From Micromonospora echinofusca (lineage in GTDB: Bacteria > Actinomycetota > Actinomycetes > Mycobacteriales > Micromonosporaceae), in NCBI RefSeq assembly GCF_900091445.1, contig NZ_LT607733.1:1815501-1879500 (forward strand): a DNA stretch of 64,000 nt, in the 5' to 3' direction. This document shows, in pieces, positions 1 through 9,961 of this stretch (the first letter of the stretch is position 1; the number at the start of each line of letters is the position of its first letter). Position numbers and translations under genes: made by a program. Under the pieces are notes generated by a model. The model did no database searches, was not told the DNA's origin, and saw only the letters and a program-made list of their open reading frames with translations.

Positions 1-2
1 TC

Positions 3-2627
3 ACGGCCACCAACGAGGCGTGGAACGGCAGCATCGGCACGGGCGCCTCCACCAGCATCGGCTTCAACGGCACGCACGGCGGCGCCAACCCGAAGCCGAC
101 CTCCTTCTCGGTCAACGGCGTCACCTGCGGCGGCACCCAGCAGCAGCCGCCGACGGTCGCGCTCAACGTGCCGGCCGGCCCGTTCGAGGCCCCCGCGGAC
201 GTGCCGCTGAGCGCCACCGCAAGCGACCCGGACGGCACGATCAGCAAGGTCGAGTTCTACCGCAACGGCCTGCTGGTCAACACCGACACCACCGCCCCGT
301 ACGGCTACACGCTGGAGGACCTGCCCGCCGGCGCGTACACCGTGCAGGCCAAGGCGTACGACAGCGCCAACCTGACCGCCACCGCCGAGAAGGCCTTCAC
401 CGTCACGCCCGCGTCCGGGCCGGTGCTGGTCGCCACCCCGTCGGCGGTGAGCGTGACCGAGGGCGGCAGCTCGACGGTCAACCTCAAGCTCAGCGCGGCG
501 CCCACGGCCAACGTGCCGGTCTCGCTGGCCCGCACCGGCGACACCGACATCACCGTCTCGCCGGCCTCGGTGACGCTGACCCCGAGCAACTGGAACACCG
601 GGGTGAACGTCACCGTCGCGGCGGCCGAGGACGCCGACACGCTCGGCGGCACCGCCACCGTCACCGCCTCGGCCACCGGCTACGCCCCGCTGGCCATCAC
701 CGCCACCGAGATCGACAACGACACCGGCGGCGGGGACGACACCTACGTCAAGCGGTTCCTCGACCAGTACGGCAAGATCAAGAACTCGGGCTACTTCAGC
801 CCCGAGGGCGTGCCGTACCACTCCATCGAGACGCTGATCGTCGAGGCGCCCGACCACGGCCACGAGACGACCTCCGAGGCGTTCAGCTTCTGGCTGTGGC
901 TGGAGGCCCAGTACGGCCGGGTGACCCAGAACTGGGCGCCGTTCAACAACTCCTGGACGGTGATGGAGAAGTACATCATCCCGTCGCACGCCGACCAGCC
1001 CACCGCGGGCGCGGCCGGCACCGCGCAGTACGCCGCCGAGCACGACCTGCCCAGCCAGTACCCGTCGCAGCTCGAGGCGTCCGTGCCGGTCGGCCAGGAC
1101 CCGCTGCGCGCGGAGCTGCAGAACACGTACGGCACCGGCGACATCTACGGCATGCACTGGCTGCTCGACGTGGACAACACCTACGGTTACGGCCGCTGCG
1201 GCGACGGCAACACCCGGCCGGCGTACATCAACACCTTCCAGCGGGGCACCCAGGAGTCGGTGTGGGAGACCGTGCCGCAGCCGTCCTGCGACACCTTCGC
1301 CCACGGTGGCCCCAACGGCTACCTCGACCTGTTCGTCAAGGAGGCGAACGCGCCGGCGAAGCAGTGGAAGTACACCAACGCCCCCGACGCCGACGCCCGC
1401 GCCGTGCAGGCCGCGTACTGGGCCCTGACCTGGGCCAAGGAGCAGGGCAAGGAGGCCGACGTGGCGGCCACCGTGGCCAAGGCCGCCAAGATGGGTGACT
1501 ACCTGCGCTACGCCATGTTCGACAAGTACTTCAAGAAGATCGGCAACTGCGTCGGGGCCGCCACCTGCCCGGCCGGCACCGGCAAGGACTCGGCGCACTA
1601 CCTGATGTCCTGGTACTACGCCTGGGGCGGCGCGTACGAGCCGAACCAGAACTGGTCGTGGCGCATCGGCTCCAGCCACAACCACTTCGGCTACCAGAAC
1701 CCGTTCGCGGCCTGGGCGCTGACCAACGTCAACGAGCTGAAGCCGAAGTCGCCGACGGCCGTCACCGACTGGACCAAGAGCCTGGAGCGGCAGCTGGAGT
1801 TCTACACCTGGCTCCAGTCCGCCGAGGGTGGCATCGCCGGCGGCGCGACCAACAGCTGGGGCGGGCACTACGGCCAGCCCCCGGCCGGCACGTCGACCTT
1901 CTACGGCATGTACTACGACGTCGACCCGGTCTACAACGACCCGCCGTCGAACCAGTGGTTCGGCATGCAGGCCTGGTCGATGCAGCGCATCGCCGAGCTG
2001 TACCTGGAGACGGGCAACGCCAAGGCCAAGGCCCTGCTCGACAAGTGGGTGCCGTGGGCGATCGCCAACACCACCCTGGGCACCAACTGGTCGATCCCGT
2101 CGGACATGAAGTGGACCGGCCAGCCGACCACCTGGAACCCGGCCAACCCGCAGCCCAACACCAACCTGCACGTCGAGGTCACGGTGAAGGGCCAGGACGT
2201 CGGCATCGCCGCCGCCTACGCCCGCACCCTCATCGCGTACGCGGCGAAGTCGGGCAACGCGGCGGCGAAGACCACCGCCAAGGGGCTGCTGGACGCCCTG
2301 CACGCGGCCAGCGACGCGCAGGGCGTCTCCACCGTGGAGAAGCGCGGCGACTACCGCCGCTTCGACGACGTCTACGACGCCAGCACCGGCCAGGGCCTGT
2401 ACGTGCCGCCGGGCTGGACGGGGACCATGGCCAACGGTGACGCCATCGCCGCGGGCAAGAGCTTCCTCGACATCCGCTCCTTCTACAAGAACGACCCGGC
2501 CTGGCCGAAGGTCCAGGCGTACCTCGACGGCGGTCCCGAGCCGGAGTTCAAGTACCACCGGTTCTGGGCGCAGGCGGACGTCGCCATGGCGTACGCCGAC
2601 TACGGCAAGCTGTTCCCCAACGGCTGA
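3..2627 (+). CDS. GH48 family cellulase (reducing-end cellobiohydrolase), 5' end outside window
   Basis: Secreted processive cellulase that would release cellobiose from cellulose chain ends. The frame is open from base 3, so the signal peptide and the start of the first domain lie upstream. In order, the visible protein has the tail of a CBM2 cellulose-binding module (about residues 1-48, [11 protein letters not shown], then a Cys-Gly-Gly end), an Ig-like module (about 50-138), a Calx-beta-like module (about 139-240), then a full GH48 catalytic domain to the C-terminus. The GH48 signature [17 protein letters not shown] is present; in the family the Glu of TTSEA is the general acid. The gene ends with a strong hairpin terminator 8 bp after the stop. 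The family call is secure; the identity of the two linker modules is less so. Confidence 0.93.
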   Translation, partial: TATNEAWNGSIGTGASTSIGFNGTHGGANPKPTSFSVNGVTCGGTQQQPPTVALNVPAGPFEAPADVPLSATASDPDGTISKVEFYRNGLLVNTDTTAPYGYTLEDLPAGAYTVQAKAYDSANLTATAEKAFTVTPASGPVLVATPSAVSVTEGGSSTVNLKLSAAPTANVPVSLARTGDTDITVSPASVTLTPSNWNTGVNVTVAAAEDADTLGGTATVTASATGYAPLAITATEIDNDTGGGDDTYVKRFLDQYGKIKNSGYFSPEGVPYHSIETLIVEAPDHGHETTSEAFSFWLWLEAQYGRVTQNWAPFNNSWTVMEKYIIPSHADQPTAGAAGTAQYAAEHDLPSQYPSQLEASVPVGQDPLRAELQNTYGTGDIYGMHWLLDVDNTYGYGRCGDGNTRPAYINTFQRGTQESVWETVPQPSCDTFAHGGPNGYLDLFVKEANAPAKQWKYTNAPDADARAVQAAYWALTWAKEQGKEADVAATVAKAAKMGDYLRYAMFDKYFKKIGNCVGAATCPAGTGKDSAHYLMSWYYAWGGAYEPNQNWSWRIGSSHNHFGYQNPFAAWALTNVNELKPKSPTAVTDWTKSLERQLEFYTWLQSAEGGIAGGATNSWGGHYGQPPAGTSTFYGMYYDVDPVYNDPPSNQWFGMQAWSMQRIAELYLETGNAKAKALLDKWVPWAIANTTLGTNWSIPSDMKWTGQPTTWNPANPQPNTNLHVEVTVKGQDVGIAAAYARTLIAYAAKSGNAAAKTTAKGLLDALHAASDAQGVSTVEKRGDYRRFDDVYDASTGQGLYVPPGWTGTMANGDAIAAGKSFLDIRSFYKNDPAWPKVQAYLDGGPEPEFKYHRFWAQADVAMAYADYGKLFPNG

Positions 2628-2634
2628 ACCGACT

Positions 2635-2670
2635 CCTCCGGGTGGGCGGCGCGGCCCGCCCACCCGGAGG
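2635..2670. terminator. Rho-independent-type hairpin after GH48 gene
   Basis: A perfect 15-bp GC-rich stem (arms 2635-2649 and 2656-2670) with a 6-nt loop starts 8 bp after the cellulase stop codon. There is no T-run, which is common for actinobacterial terminators. Confidence 0.8.
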
Positions 2671-2879
2671 CCGACCGGGCCCTGGGGGAGCGGAGACACC
2701 CGGTCGGCGGACGGCCTGACTCCCACGGTCAGGCCGGGGTGGGCCGGCCAACCGGCCGACGCAGCGGGGCAGCCGGCCCACCCCACCACACCCGGATACG
2801 CACCCGGCGCGAAAACGCCCGAAAAACCGGCCACCACGGGATCACGTGCGGGGCCGTAACGGAGTAACGTACGTCACCG

Positions 2880-2909
2880 GAGAGGCCGCTCCCCCCGTGG
2901 CGGCCTCTC
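2880..2909. terminator. Hairpin terminator downstream of the DUF3159 gene
   Basis: Perfect 10-bp stem (2880-2889 with 2900-2909) and a 10-nt loop, ending 2 bp before the stop codon of the minus-strand DUF3159 gene. It could stop transcription in both directions. The sequence 2671-2879 between the two hairpins holds no recognisable gene. Confidence 0.7.
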
Positions 2910-2911
2910 CC

Positions 2912-3604
2912 TTACTTTCCCGCCGGCTCCACCGGCGCAGTGGCCGGCACGACCGGGTGACGCAGCCCCGGATGGCCGGCCGGCAGCGACCGGCGCACCA
3001 CCACCCAGCTCACCGCGAGCACCGCCGCCACCAACGGCCAGGACAGCGCGACGCGGGCCACCGTCAGCGCGAGCACCTGACCGCCGAGCCACAGCGGCAG
3101 GAACACCGCCACGCGCAGCACGTAGGACACCGCCCACACCCAGCTGCCCCGGCCGTACGCCCGCAGCAGCGCCGGATCCCGGCGCCACCGGGTCTTCTGG
3201 CCGAGCGCGGCGCCCACCACCACCCCGAGCAGCGGCCAGCGCACCACGATGCTGACCACCCAGGCGAGCGTGCTCGCCGCGTTCGACAGCAACTGGACCA
3301 GGAAGAAGTCCTCGGCGCGACCGGTGCGCAACGCGACCAGCGCCGCCACGCAGACTGCCAGCAGCCCGATCAGCACCGAACGCGGCCGGCCACCCCGGTG
3401 CAGCCGCCAGCCGGCCAGCACGGCGCCGGTGAGCACCGCCGTGCCCACCCCGCCCCACAGCGAGTGCCCGCCGAGCAGCCAGCCGAGCGCGAACGCCACC
3501 GGCGGCAGGCTGGCGTCGACCGCGCCGCGGCGACCGCCGAGCAGGTCAGCGAGCGTCTCCGGCCGGTCCGCCGGGGCCGTCGCACGCTCCGGTGTACGCG
3601 TCAC
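2912..3604 (-). CDS. DUF3159 integral membrane protein
   Basis: Polytopic membrane protein of 230 aa. After a short polar N-terminus (about 25 residues) come at least five hydrophobic segments, with the conserved-looking stretch TGRAEDFFLVQLLSNA between them and GSWVWAVSYVLR further on. This layout matches the actinobacterial DUF3159 family, whose function is not established. Start is the ATG at 3604. It is transcribed divergently from the PAP2 gene with about 85 bp between them, and ends at a bidirectional hairpin. Confidence 0.75.
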   Translation of the reverse strand: MTRTPERATAPADRPETLADLLGGRRGAVDASLPPVAFALGWLLGGHSLWGGVGTAVLTGAVLAGWRLHRGGRPRSVLIGLLAVCVAALVALRTGRAEDFFLVQLLSNAASTLAWVVSIVVRWPLLGVVVGAALGQKTRWRRDPALLRAYGRGSWVWAVSYVLRVAVFLPLWLGGQVLALTVARVALSWPLVAAVLAVSWVVVRRSLPAGHPGLRHPVVPATAPVEPAGK

Positions 3605-3688
3605 CGCACCCTCCTCACGTCCGCCACCAACCTAGCCGTCCCCGACCGGCAGGCCACCCGCCGACCGGGGTGCGCCTGCCGCTACGGT

Positions 3689-4585
3689 GTGCGGGTGCGA
3701 GCGACGCCGAGAGGTTGGACCGCGGTCTGGTTGGTCGTCCTGGCGATCGTCCAGGCGGCGGCCTTCATCGCGGTGTGGCGGGTCGCCGTGCACGTCGAGA
3801 TCGGCCAGTGGGTCGACACCGTCGCCCTGACCGGCAACCGGATCGGGCAGGACCACATCGAGGACCCGGTGGACCGGATCCTCAACGCCATGTCGGTCGT
3901 CTCGCTGCTGGCGGCCACCGCGGTGATCGGCTTCATCGCCCTGATCCGGGGCCGGGTCGCGCTGGCCGTGACGGCGACCCTGCTGATCGCCGGCGCCAAC
4001 GCCACCACCCAGCTGCTCAAGTACGGCCTGGTCCGGCCCGACTTCGGCATCGACCCCGAACGGATCTACGCCGGCAACAGCCTGCCCAGCGGGCATGCCA
4101 CCGTCGCCGCGTCGGTCGCGGTGGCCCTGGTGCTCGTTCTGCCCCGCAAGGTACGGGTCTTCGGCGCGTTCCTCGGCGCCGGCTACGCCGCGGTCTCCGG
4201 GGTGGCGACCCTCTCCGCCGGCTGGCACCGGCCCAGCGACGCCGTGGCCGCGTTCCTGATCGTCGGGGTCTGGGCGGCGCTGGCCGGGCTGCTGCTGCTG
4301 ATCACCCAGCGGGAGCAGGCACAGGTGGAGTCGGCCGACGCGCACCGCGTCGCCGCGACGGTGCTCGGCGTCGGCGGCGCCCTGGCGGTGGTGGCCTGCG
4401 GGTTCGCCCTCGCCTGGCTGGTCGACCTGCGCGGACAGCCGCCCGTGCTGCCCGCCGAGCTGGCCCGCCGGCCGCTGCTCGTCGGCTACGCGGGCAGCGC
4501 CGCCGGGATCGTCGGCACGATGGGCGTGGTGATGGCACTGGTGCTCGCCGCCGTGCACCGGCTGGTGCCCCGGGTCAAGGGCTGA
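3689..4585 (+). CDS. PAP2 superfamily membrane phosphatase
   Basis: Membrane phosphatase probably acting on lipid phosphates such as phosphatidic acid or undecaprenyl diphosphate. It has an N-terminal membrane segment, then the three PAP2 motifs: KYGLVRP, the central PSGH (SLPSGHATV), and GWHRPSD carrying the nucleophile-assisting His and Asp. Extra hydrophobic segments follow in the C-terminal third. The start is a GTG at 3689 (a second in-frame GTG is at 3695); the upstream TACGGT could be a -10 box for a nearly leaderless transcript. Family is clear; substrate is unknown. Confidence 0.85.
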   Translation: MRVRATPRGWTAVWLVVLAIVQAAAFIAVWRVAVHVEIGQWVDTVALTGNRIGQDHIEDPVDRILNAMSVVSLLAATAVIGFIALIRGRVALAVTATLLIAGANATTQLLKYGLVRPDFGIDPERIYAGNSLPSGHATVAASVAVALVLVLPRKVRVFGAFLGAGYAAVSGVATLSAGWHRPSDAVAAFLIVGVWAALAGLLLLITQREQAQVESADAHRVAATVLGVGGALAVVACGFALAWLVDLRGQPPVLPAELARRPLLVGYAGSAAGIVGTMGVVMALVLAAVHRLVPRVKG

Positions 4586-4589
4586 CGCC

Positions 4590-5042
4590 TCAACGGGAGT
4601 AGGTGCCCACCATCGTGCCGCTCGCGACGTCGCGTTGCACGAGCAGCCGGTGCACCTCGTCGGCCTGCGGCGCCTCGGGCAGCTCCAACGGTCGGTCCAG
4701 GGCGTAGAGGCGGAAGAAGTACCGGTGCGGATCGTCGCCCTGCGGCGGGTGCGGGCCGCCCCACCCCGTCGTGCCGAAGCCGTTGGGCCACTCGCGGCCG
4801 CCCAGGGGCACGCCCCCCTCCGGCGAACCGGCGGCGCTCGGCGCGATCCCGGTGACCAGCCAGTGCAGGAACGGCGTCTTCCCCGCGTCCGGGTCCTCGA
4901 CGAGCAGGACCAGCTCGGCCACCGACTCCGGCACCTGCGCCCACTCCAGTGGCGGCGACACGTTGCCGCCCTCCTTCGAGAAGCGGCTCGGCAGCATGTC
5001 GTGGTCGTTGAACGCGGTGCTGCGCAGCATGATCCCGGCCAT
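4590..5042 (-). CDS. YbhB/YbcL family PEBP-like protein
   Basis: 150-aa phosphatidylethanolamine-binding-protein/Raf-kinase-inhibitor-like protein of the bacterial YbhB type. Typical elements are NVSPPLEWAQVP near the N-terminus, VEDPDAG, LHWLVTGI, GGPHPPQGDDPHRYFFRLYAL and a C-terminal TMVGTY. The family is single-domain and cytosolic here, as no signal peptide is visible. Its physiological role in bacteria is unclear. It is convergent with the PAP2 gene, with 4 bp between the stops. Confidence 0.88.
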   Translation of the reverse strand: MAGIMLRSTAFNDHDMLPSRFSKEGGNVSPPLEWAQVPESVAELVLLVEDPDAGKTPFLHWLVTGIAPSAAGSPEGGVPLGGREWPNGFGTTGWGGPHPPQGDDPHRYFFRLYALDRPLELPEAPQADEVHRLLVQRDVASGTMVGTYSR

Positions 5043-5152
5043 CCTGGCGCTCCTCTCGTCGGCCCGCCGCGCGTACCCGCCGGGCGGGCCCCGAAACGGC
5101 CGCGCCGGGTGTGAGAGGGTCGGACGGGCGTACGGGACGGGGGAGGGGACCG

Positions 5153-5821
5153 GTGGAGGGCGTACGGACGGCGTTCCGGGACGAGTGCGAGCGCCTCGGC
5201 GAGGTGCTGCGCGGCGTCGACGAGGCGGATCTGGACCGCCCGACCGACTGCCGGCCGTGGACCGTACGCGAACTGCTGGCCCACGTACGCACCGGTGCGG
5301 GCAGGCTGGTCGACATGCTCGCCGCGCCGGCCCCGGGTGAGGCGCGCATCGACGCCGCCGCCTACTTCGGCGCCGCCAAGTTCACCCCGCCCGTGGACGC
5401 CGCCCGCGTCGACGCCGGCCGGCGGGAGGCCCGGGAACTCGACGGCGCGGCCCTGGTGGCCGACTTCGGCCGGGCCTGGCGCGCCGCCCTCGACGCCGTC
5501 GACGCCGCGCCGCCGGACCGGGTGGTACGCACCCGGCACGGCGACGCGATGGCGCTCGGCGAGTTCCTGCGTACCCGCGTCGTGGAGGTCGGCGTGCACG
5601 GCCTGGACCTGGCGGCGGCGCTCGGGCGGCGGCCGTGGCTGACGCCCACCGCGGCGCAGGTCGTCGCCGACCTGCTCACCGGCGGGCGGCCGGTCCCGGC
5701 CGCGCTCGGCTGGGACCGGCTCACGCTGATCCGCAAGGCGACCGGCCGGGCCGCCCTCACGGCCCGCGAGCGGGCCGTCGTCGACGCCGCCGGCTTGCGC
5801 TGGCTCTCCTTCGGCGGCTGA
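5153..5821 (+). CDS. Maleylpyruvate isomerase N-terminal/DinB-like protein (mycothiol-dependent type)
   Basis: 222-aa protein of the mycothiol-dependent maleylpyruvate isomerase family. The N-terminal four-helix DinB-like domain carries the usual pieces: DLDRPTDCRPWTVRELLAHV with one metal-type His, and EVGVHGLDLAAAL with another. The short C-terminal part has the SCP2-like end. The GTG at 5153 is chosen because a GGGAGGGG ribosome site lies just upstream; an ATG at 5111 would add 14 basic residues without a good site. Substrate is unknown. Confidence 0.82.
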   Translation: MEGVRTAFRDECERLGEVLRGVDEADLDRPTDCRPWTVRELLAHVRTGAGRLVDMLAAPAPGEARIDAAAYFGAAKFTPPVDAARVDAGRREARELDGAALVADFGRAWRAALDAVDAAPPDRVVRTRHGDAMALGEFLRTRVVEVGVHGLDLAAALGRRPWLTPTAAQVVADLLTGGRPVPAALGWDRLTLIRKATGRAALTARERAVVDAAGLRWLSFGG

Positions 5822-5893
5822 TCCGGGCAGGGCCCCGATCCTGGCCCCGGGCCCGTGCCCGCCGCCCCCGAGAGGCACGGCATGGCGTGCGGG

Positions 5894-6778
5894 TCAGGCT
5901 TCGGCGGCGAGCGGGTCAGGCGCCGGGCGCGGGGCGGGCACGTGCGGGACGGCCTTGCGCAGGTGGTCCAGCACGACCGGGTCGATGCGGCCGGGCACCA
6001 GGCGCTCCTCCAGGTTCTCCAGGCCCGCCCAGGAGAAGAGCGCCTCCTCCGGGCCCGCCGGATCGACCGGATGCCCGAGTGCGGCCAGCAGCGCGCCGAC
6101 CTCGGCCGCGACCGCGCCCTTCAGGTCGAGCAGGGTGGCCGGGTCGGGCCGGGTGAACAGCAGGGTGTGCACCGCGAGCAGCCGCCCCAGCTCGGCGACC
6201 GGGTCGGGATGGTCGTCGACCCGCAGGTCGACCAGGACGTCGCCGGTGCCGTCGTAGCCGCCGCCGCGCTCGACCACGAGCAGCCCTGCGCTCTGCCGGC
6301 CGCGCCGGTCGCCGCCGGCCTGGTCCCCGGCGCGCAGCGCGGCCAGCAGCCGGTCGGCGAACGGCAGCGCGGCCCCGCCCAGCCAGGCGTCGCGGACCGC
6401 GTCGATGACCTGCGGACCGACCAGGATGTTGCCCTGCGCGGCCCAGCCGTCCCCGGACTGGCCGCCGGCCCAGGGGTGGCAGGCGGGGCCGGTCCAGGTG
6501 GCGCCGGCACCGGTGGCGGCGACCACACCGAGCTGGCGATGGTCCCGGTCCGGGTCGGCGGCGACCAGCCCGGCCACGACGTCGGCGGCAGCGACCCCGG
6601 TGCGCAGCAGCGCCAGCCCCTGCGGCCGGTAGGCGAGGTTGACGTGGGCCTGGGTGGCGAGCGCGCCGACCTCGGCCTCGGCGGCTGGCACCAGCGCACC
6701 GGCGGCCAGGAACCGGCTGGCCACGACGACGCCGTGGCGGCGGCCGTCCGCCGAGCGGGCGACGAGCGAGAAGGTCAC
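5894..6778 (-). CDS. DUF1028 family protein
   Basis: 294-aa protein of the DUF1028 family, which has an Ntn-hydrolase-like fold. The usual N-terminal MTFSLVARSADG, TQAHVNLAYRPQGLALL, the ATGAGATWTG strand and QGNILVGPQVIDAV are present. A C-terminal extension of about 90 residues (DDHPDPVAELGRL onward) corresponds to the second domain found in longer family members. Activity is not established. It is divergent from the LLM oxidoreductase gene. Confidence 0.8.
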   Translation of the reverse strand: MTFSLVARSADGRRHGVVVASRFLAAGALVPAAEAEVGALATQAHVNLAYRPQGLALLRTGVAAADVVAGLVAADPDRDHRQLGVVAATGAGATWTGPACHPWAGGQSGDGWAAQGNILVGPQVIDAVRDAWLGGAALPFADRLLAALRAGDQAGGDRRGRQSAGLLVVERGGGYDGTGDVLVDLRVDDHPDPVAELGRLLAVHTLLFTRPDPATLLDLKGAVAAEVGALLAALGHPVDPAGPEEALFSWAGLENLEERLVPGRIDPVVLDHLRKAVPHVPAPRPAPDPLAAEA

Positions 6779-6886
6779 GCATGGAGACTATCTCCCGCCC
6801 CTGCGTACATATCCTCAGGCTTCGATGGGTGTGGGATCCTCAACGGGATCTTGCTCTGCGGCCCGGCGAGCGGGCACCATCGACCG

Positions 6887-7879
6887 ATGACGACGCGATG
6901 GGGCATGACCGTGCCGCTGGACGGCATCCCGCTCGCCGAGCACGCCGCGGTCTACGCGGCCCTCGACGGGGCCGGCTTCACCGACGTGTGGTCCTCGGAG
7001 GTCAACGGGGCCGACGCGTTCACCCCGCTGGCGCTCGCGGCCGCCTGGCAGCCCCGGCTGCGCCTGGGCACCGCGATCACGCCGGTCTTCACCCGGGGCC
7101 CGGGTCTGCTGGCGATGAGCGCGGCGGCGCTGGCCGACGCCGCGCCCGGCCGGTTCGCGCTCGGCATCGGCGCGTCCTCGCCGGTCGTGGTCGGCAACTG
7201 GAACGCCGTGCCGTTCGACCAACCGTTCCGGCGCACCCGCGACGTGCTGCGGTTCCTGCGCGCGGCACTGGCCGGGGAGACCGTCGACGAGAAGTACGAC
7301 ACCTTCGCCGTGCGCCGCTTCACCCTGGACCGCAGGCCCGCCGTGCCGCCGTCGCTGCTGCTCGCCGCGCTGCGCCCCGGCATGCTGCGGCTGGCCGGCG
7401 CCGAGGCCGACGGCGTCATCCTCAACTGGCTCGCCGCCACCGACGTGCCCCGGGCGCTCGCCGAGGTGGGCCAGCGGCGCCCCGGCTTCGAGGTGGTCGC
7501 GCGGATCTTCGTCTGCCCGACCGAGGACGCCGCGCACGCCCGCGCCCTGGGCCGCCGGCTGATCACCAGCTACCTCACCGTCCCCGCGTACGCCGAGTTC
7601 CACCGCTGGCTGGGCCGGGAGGGGGTGCTCGGGCCGATGTGGCAGGCCTGGGCCGCCGGGGACCGGCGCGGCGCGGGCGCGGCGGTGCCCGACGAGGTCG
7701 TCGACGCGCTGGTGCTGCACGGCTCGCCGGAGCACTGCCGTGAGCAGGTCCGCCGCTACGTCGACGCCGGCGTGGACGTACCGGTGCTGGCCCTGCTGCC
7801 CACCCCGGAGCTCGCGGCGGGTGGCGCGGCGGCGCTGGGGGACCTGATCACGCGCCTGGGTGGGGGTGGGTCGCGGTGA
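6887..7879 (+). CDS. LLM-class F420-dependent oxidoreductase
   Basis: 330-aa luciferase-like monooxygenase fold protein, probably using coenzyme F420 (or FMN). Signature pieces are MTTRWGMTVPLDG at the N-terminus, GFTDVWSSEVNGADAF, LRLGTAITPVFTRGP, FALGIGASSPVVVGNWN and ADGVILNWLA. The ATG at 6887 starts at the first conserved residues of the fold. The next gene begins inside its stop codon, so the two are translationally coupled. Substrate is unknown. Confidence 0.85.
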   Translation: MTTRWGMTVPLDGIPLAEHAAVYAALDGAGFTDVWSSEVNGADAFTPLALAAAWQPRLRLGTAITPVFTRGPGLLAMSAAALADAAPGRFALGIGASSPVVVGNWNAVPFDQPFRRTRDVLRFLRAALAGETVDEKYDTFAVRRFTLDRRPAVPPSLLLAALRPGMLRLAGAEADGVILNWLAATDVPRALAEVGQRRPGFEVVARIFVCPTEDAAHARALGRRLITSYLTVPAYAEFHRWLGREGVLGPMWQAWAAGDRRGAGAAVPDEVVDALVLHGSPEHCREQVRRYVDAGVDVPVLALLPTPELAAGGAAALGDLITRLGGGGSR

Positions 7880-8667
7880 ACCTGACCGACCGGGTGGTGG
7901 TGATCACCGGCGGGGCCGGCGGGATCGGCTCGGCCCTGGCCCGCCGCTTCGCCGCCGAGGGTGCCGCCGCCGTGGTGGTGGCCGACCTCGACCTCGACGC
8001 GGCCCGCGCGGTGGCCGACGGCCTCGGCCCGGTCGCCCACGCCGTCGGGCTGGACGTCACCGACGAGGAGCAGGTCCGCGCGCTGGTCGCCGACACCGAG
8101 CAGCGGTACGGGCGCATCGACCTGTTCTGCGCCAACGCGGGCGTCACCTCCGGCGGCGGGATGGAGGTCGACGACGCGGGCTGGGACCGCGCCTGGCGGG
8201 TCAACGTGCTCTCCCACGTCTACGCGGCCCGCGCGGTGCTGCCGGCGATGCTCGCCCGGGGCGGCGGCTACCTGCTGCACACCTGCTCGGCGGCGGGCGT
8301 GCTGACCTCGGTCGGCGACGCCCCGTACGCCACGACCAAGCACGCCGCCGTCGGCTTCGCCGAATGGCTCTCGGTCACCTACCGCGATCAGGGCGTCCGG
8401 ATCAGCGCGCTGTGCCCGCAGGGCGTGGACACGCCGATGCTCGCCGACGGGCTGGCCGCCGGCCACCTGGGCGCCCGCGTGGTGGCCGCCTCCGGCGCGG
8501 TGCTCACCGGAGACCAGGTCGCCGACGCGGTGGTCGCCGGACTCGCCGAGGAGCGCTTCCTGATCCTGCCGCACCCCGAGGTCGCCGACTACGCCCGCCG
8601 CAAGGCCGAGGACCCCGACGGCTGGCAGTCCGGCCTGCGTAAACTCGTCCGCCGCCTGAGGGCGTAG
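7876..8667 (+). CDS. Short-chain dehydrogenase/reductase
   Basis: 263-aa classical SDR. Nucleotide-binding TGGAGGIG at residues 11-18, acidic DLDLDA after strand 2 (suggesting NAD preference), CANAG, catalytic Ser in TCSAAG and Tyr-Lys in YATTK are all visible. The GTG start at 7876 overlaps the stop of the LLM gene (GTGA), so the pair forms one operon, perhaps acting on the same substrate. A 12-bp hairpin lies about 90 bp downstream. Confidence 0.9.
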   Translation: MNLTDRVVVITGGAGGIGSALARRFAAEGAAAVVVADLDLDAARAVADGLGPVAHAVGLDVTDEEQVRALVADTEQRYGRIDLFCANAGVTSGGGMEVDDAGWDRAWRVNVLSHVYAARAVLPAMLARGGGYLLHTCSAAGVLTSVGDAPYATTKHAAVGFAEWLSVTYRDQGVRISALCPQGVDTPMLADGLAAGHLGARVVAASGAVLTGDQVADAVVAGLAEERFLILPHPEVADYARRKAEDPDGWQSGLRKLVRRLRA

Positions 8668-8756
8668 CCGCTGTCGTCGGGCGGAGGTCGACCGGCGACA
8701 CGGAGGTCCGACCGGGCCGGTTCCCGGCGGCGCGTGTGACCGAAGCTCGGGCCAAA

Positions 8757-8786
8757 CCCCGGTCCCGGCCGCAGCCGGGACCGGGG
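8757..8786. terminator. Hairpin between convergent SDR and DUF2855 genes
   Basis: Perfect 12-bp stem (8757-8768 with 8775-8786) and a 6-nt loop between two convergent genes, so it probably terminates both. Confidence 0.75.
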
Positions 8787-8805
8787 CGACGTCGTGGAAA
8801 GCCGC

Positions 8806-9873
8806 TCACAACTGCACGATCTGACCCACGCGTGGCGGCGTCCGGCCGGCGAGCGTCTCCGACCAGGCACGTCGCAGGGCGTCGTGGCCGGCGTCGACCC
8901 GGACGTCGAGCCACCCGCTCACGACCCCGGTGAACCGCTGCCAGGCGTCGGTGAACCGCTGGTCGAGCCCGTCGCGGCCCCAGTCCTGGCGGCGCTTGCG
9001 CATCTGCACCGGGGCGAAGAACACCTCTCCGGCGGCGTCGGCGTTCGGAGTCTGGGTGGTGAGGCCGACCGCGACGTCCCGCACGAACCGGTCGCCGAGG
9101 TGCTCCCGCAGGGCCGCGCGGGTGGCGGGCGCCCCCGACAGGTCGAGGTAGGCGGTCGGTACGGCGGCCAGGGTGTCGATGTCGTCGTAGGTGAGGACGT
9201 CGTCGTAGCAGCCAAGGGACCGCGTGAACGCCAGGTTGCCGGGGGAGGTGAGCCCGACCAGGCGCGGGCCGCGGCCGTGCAGCTCGAACGCGGCGGCGTA
9301 CGCGGTCTTGCTGGACGCCGACGACAGCACCAGCGAGTGTGCTCCGTAGAAGTCGTTGTCGACGACCTGGTCGGCCAGCATGAAGGAGGTGAAGAACAGC
9401 GGCCGGAACAGGACCAGCAGGTCCTCCTGGTCTTCCCGGTACGCCGGGTCACCTGCGGTCGCCCGGTACACGTTGTACGGCGAGGGCAGGTCGGCCCGGT
9501 GCCCGCTCGCGTCGCGGAACCCGGAGTCGTCCACCCGGTCCGGCCGGACCACCAGGTGACCCGCCGGTGGGAGGTAGCCGTAGACCCGCTGCCCGGCCGT
9601 GACCCCGTCGACCGTCGACTCGACCACCTCGGCGAAGCCCCACAGTGGCGGCAGTCCCCACTGCGGGCCGAGTCCACGGGGGCCGGGCGGGAAGAACTGC
9701 CAGTACCGCATCGAGTCGCCGAGCACCGCGTAGGTGACGTTGTTGGCGGTGAGGCCGACGCGGTCGACCCGCAGCAGCGCCTCGCCGTCGGCGAGGGTGG
9801 GCGTCGCGCCCTCGACGAGGGTGGTCCGGCTGAGGTCGTCACGGGCGACGGCGAAGGTCCAGGAAGCAGGCAT
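8806..9873 (-). CDS. DUF2855 family protein (MDR-like fold)
   Basis: 355-aa protein of the DUF2855 family, distantly similar to medium-chain alcohol dehydrogenases. Visible pieces include LLRVDRVGLTANNVTYAVLG, WGFAEVVES, GQRVYGYLPP and the NAD-region-like LVLSSASSKTAYAAAF. Function is not established. The start ATG at 9873 is followed by a compact N-terminus typical of the family. It stands alone, separated by about 90 bp from the minus-strand cluster downstream of base 9962. Confidence 0.78.
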   Translation of the reverse strand: MPASWTFAVARDDLSRTTLVEGATPTLADGEALLRVDRVGLTANNVTYAVLGDSMRYWQFFPPGPRGLGPQWGLPPLWGFAEVVESTVDGVTAGQRVYGYLPPAGHLVVRPDRVDDSGFRDASGHRADLPSPYNVYRATAGDPAYREDQEDLLVLFRPLFFTSFMLADQVVDNDFYGAHSLVLSSASSKTAYAAAFELHGRGPRLVGLTSPGNLAFTRSLGCYDDVLTYDDIDTLAAVPTAYLDLSGAPATRAALREHLGDRFVRDVAVGLTTQTPNADAAGEVFFAPVQMRKRRQDWGRDGLDQRFTDAWQRFTGVVSGWLDVRVDAGHDALRRAWSETLAGRTPPRVGQIVQL

Positions 9874-9961
9874 GGGCCGACGCTAAGCAGACCGCAGCGC
9901 CGAGACAAGTGCACTGTGAGTGCAAAATACCACTCGCCGGCCGGGTTGACGGAGCGGCCGC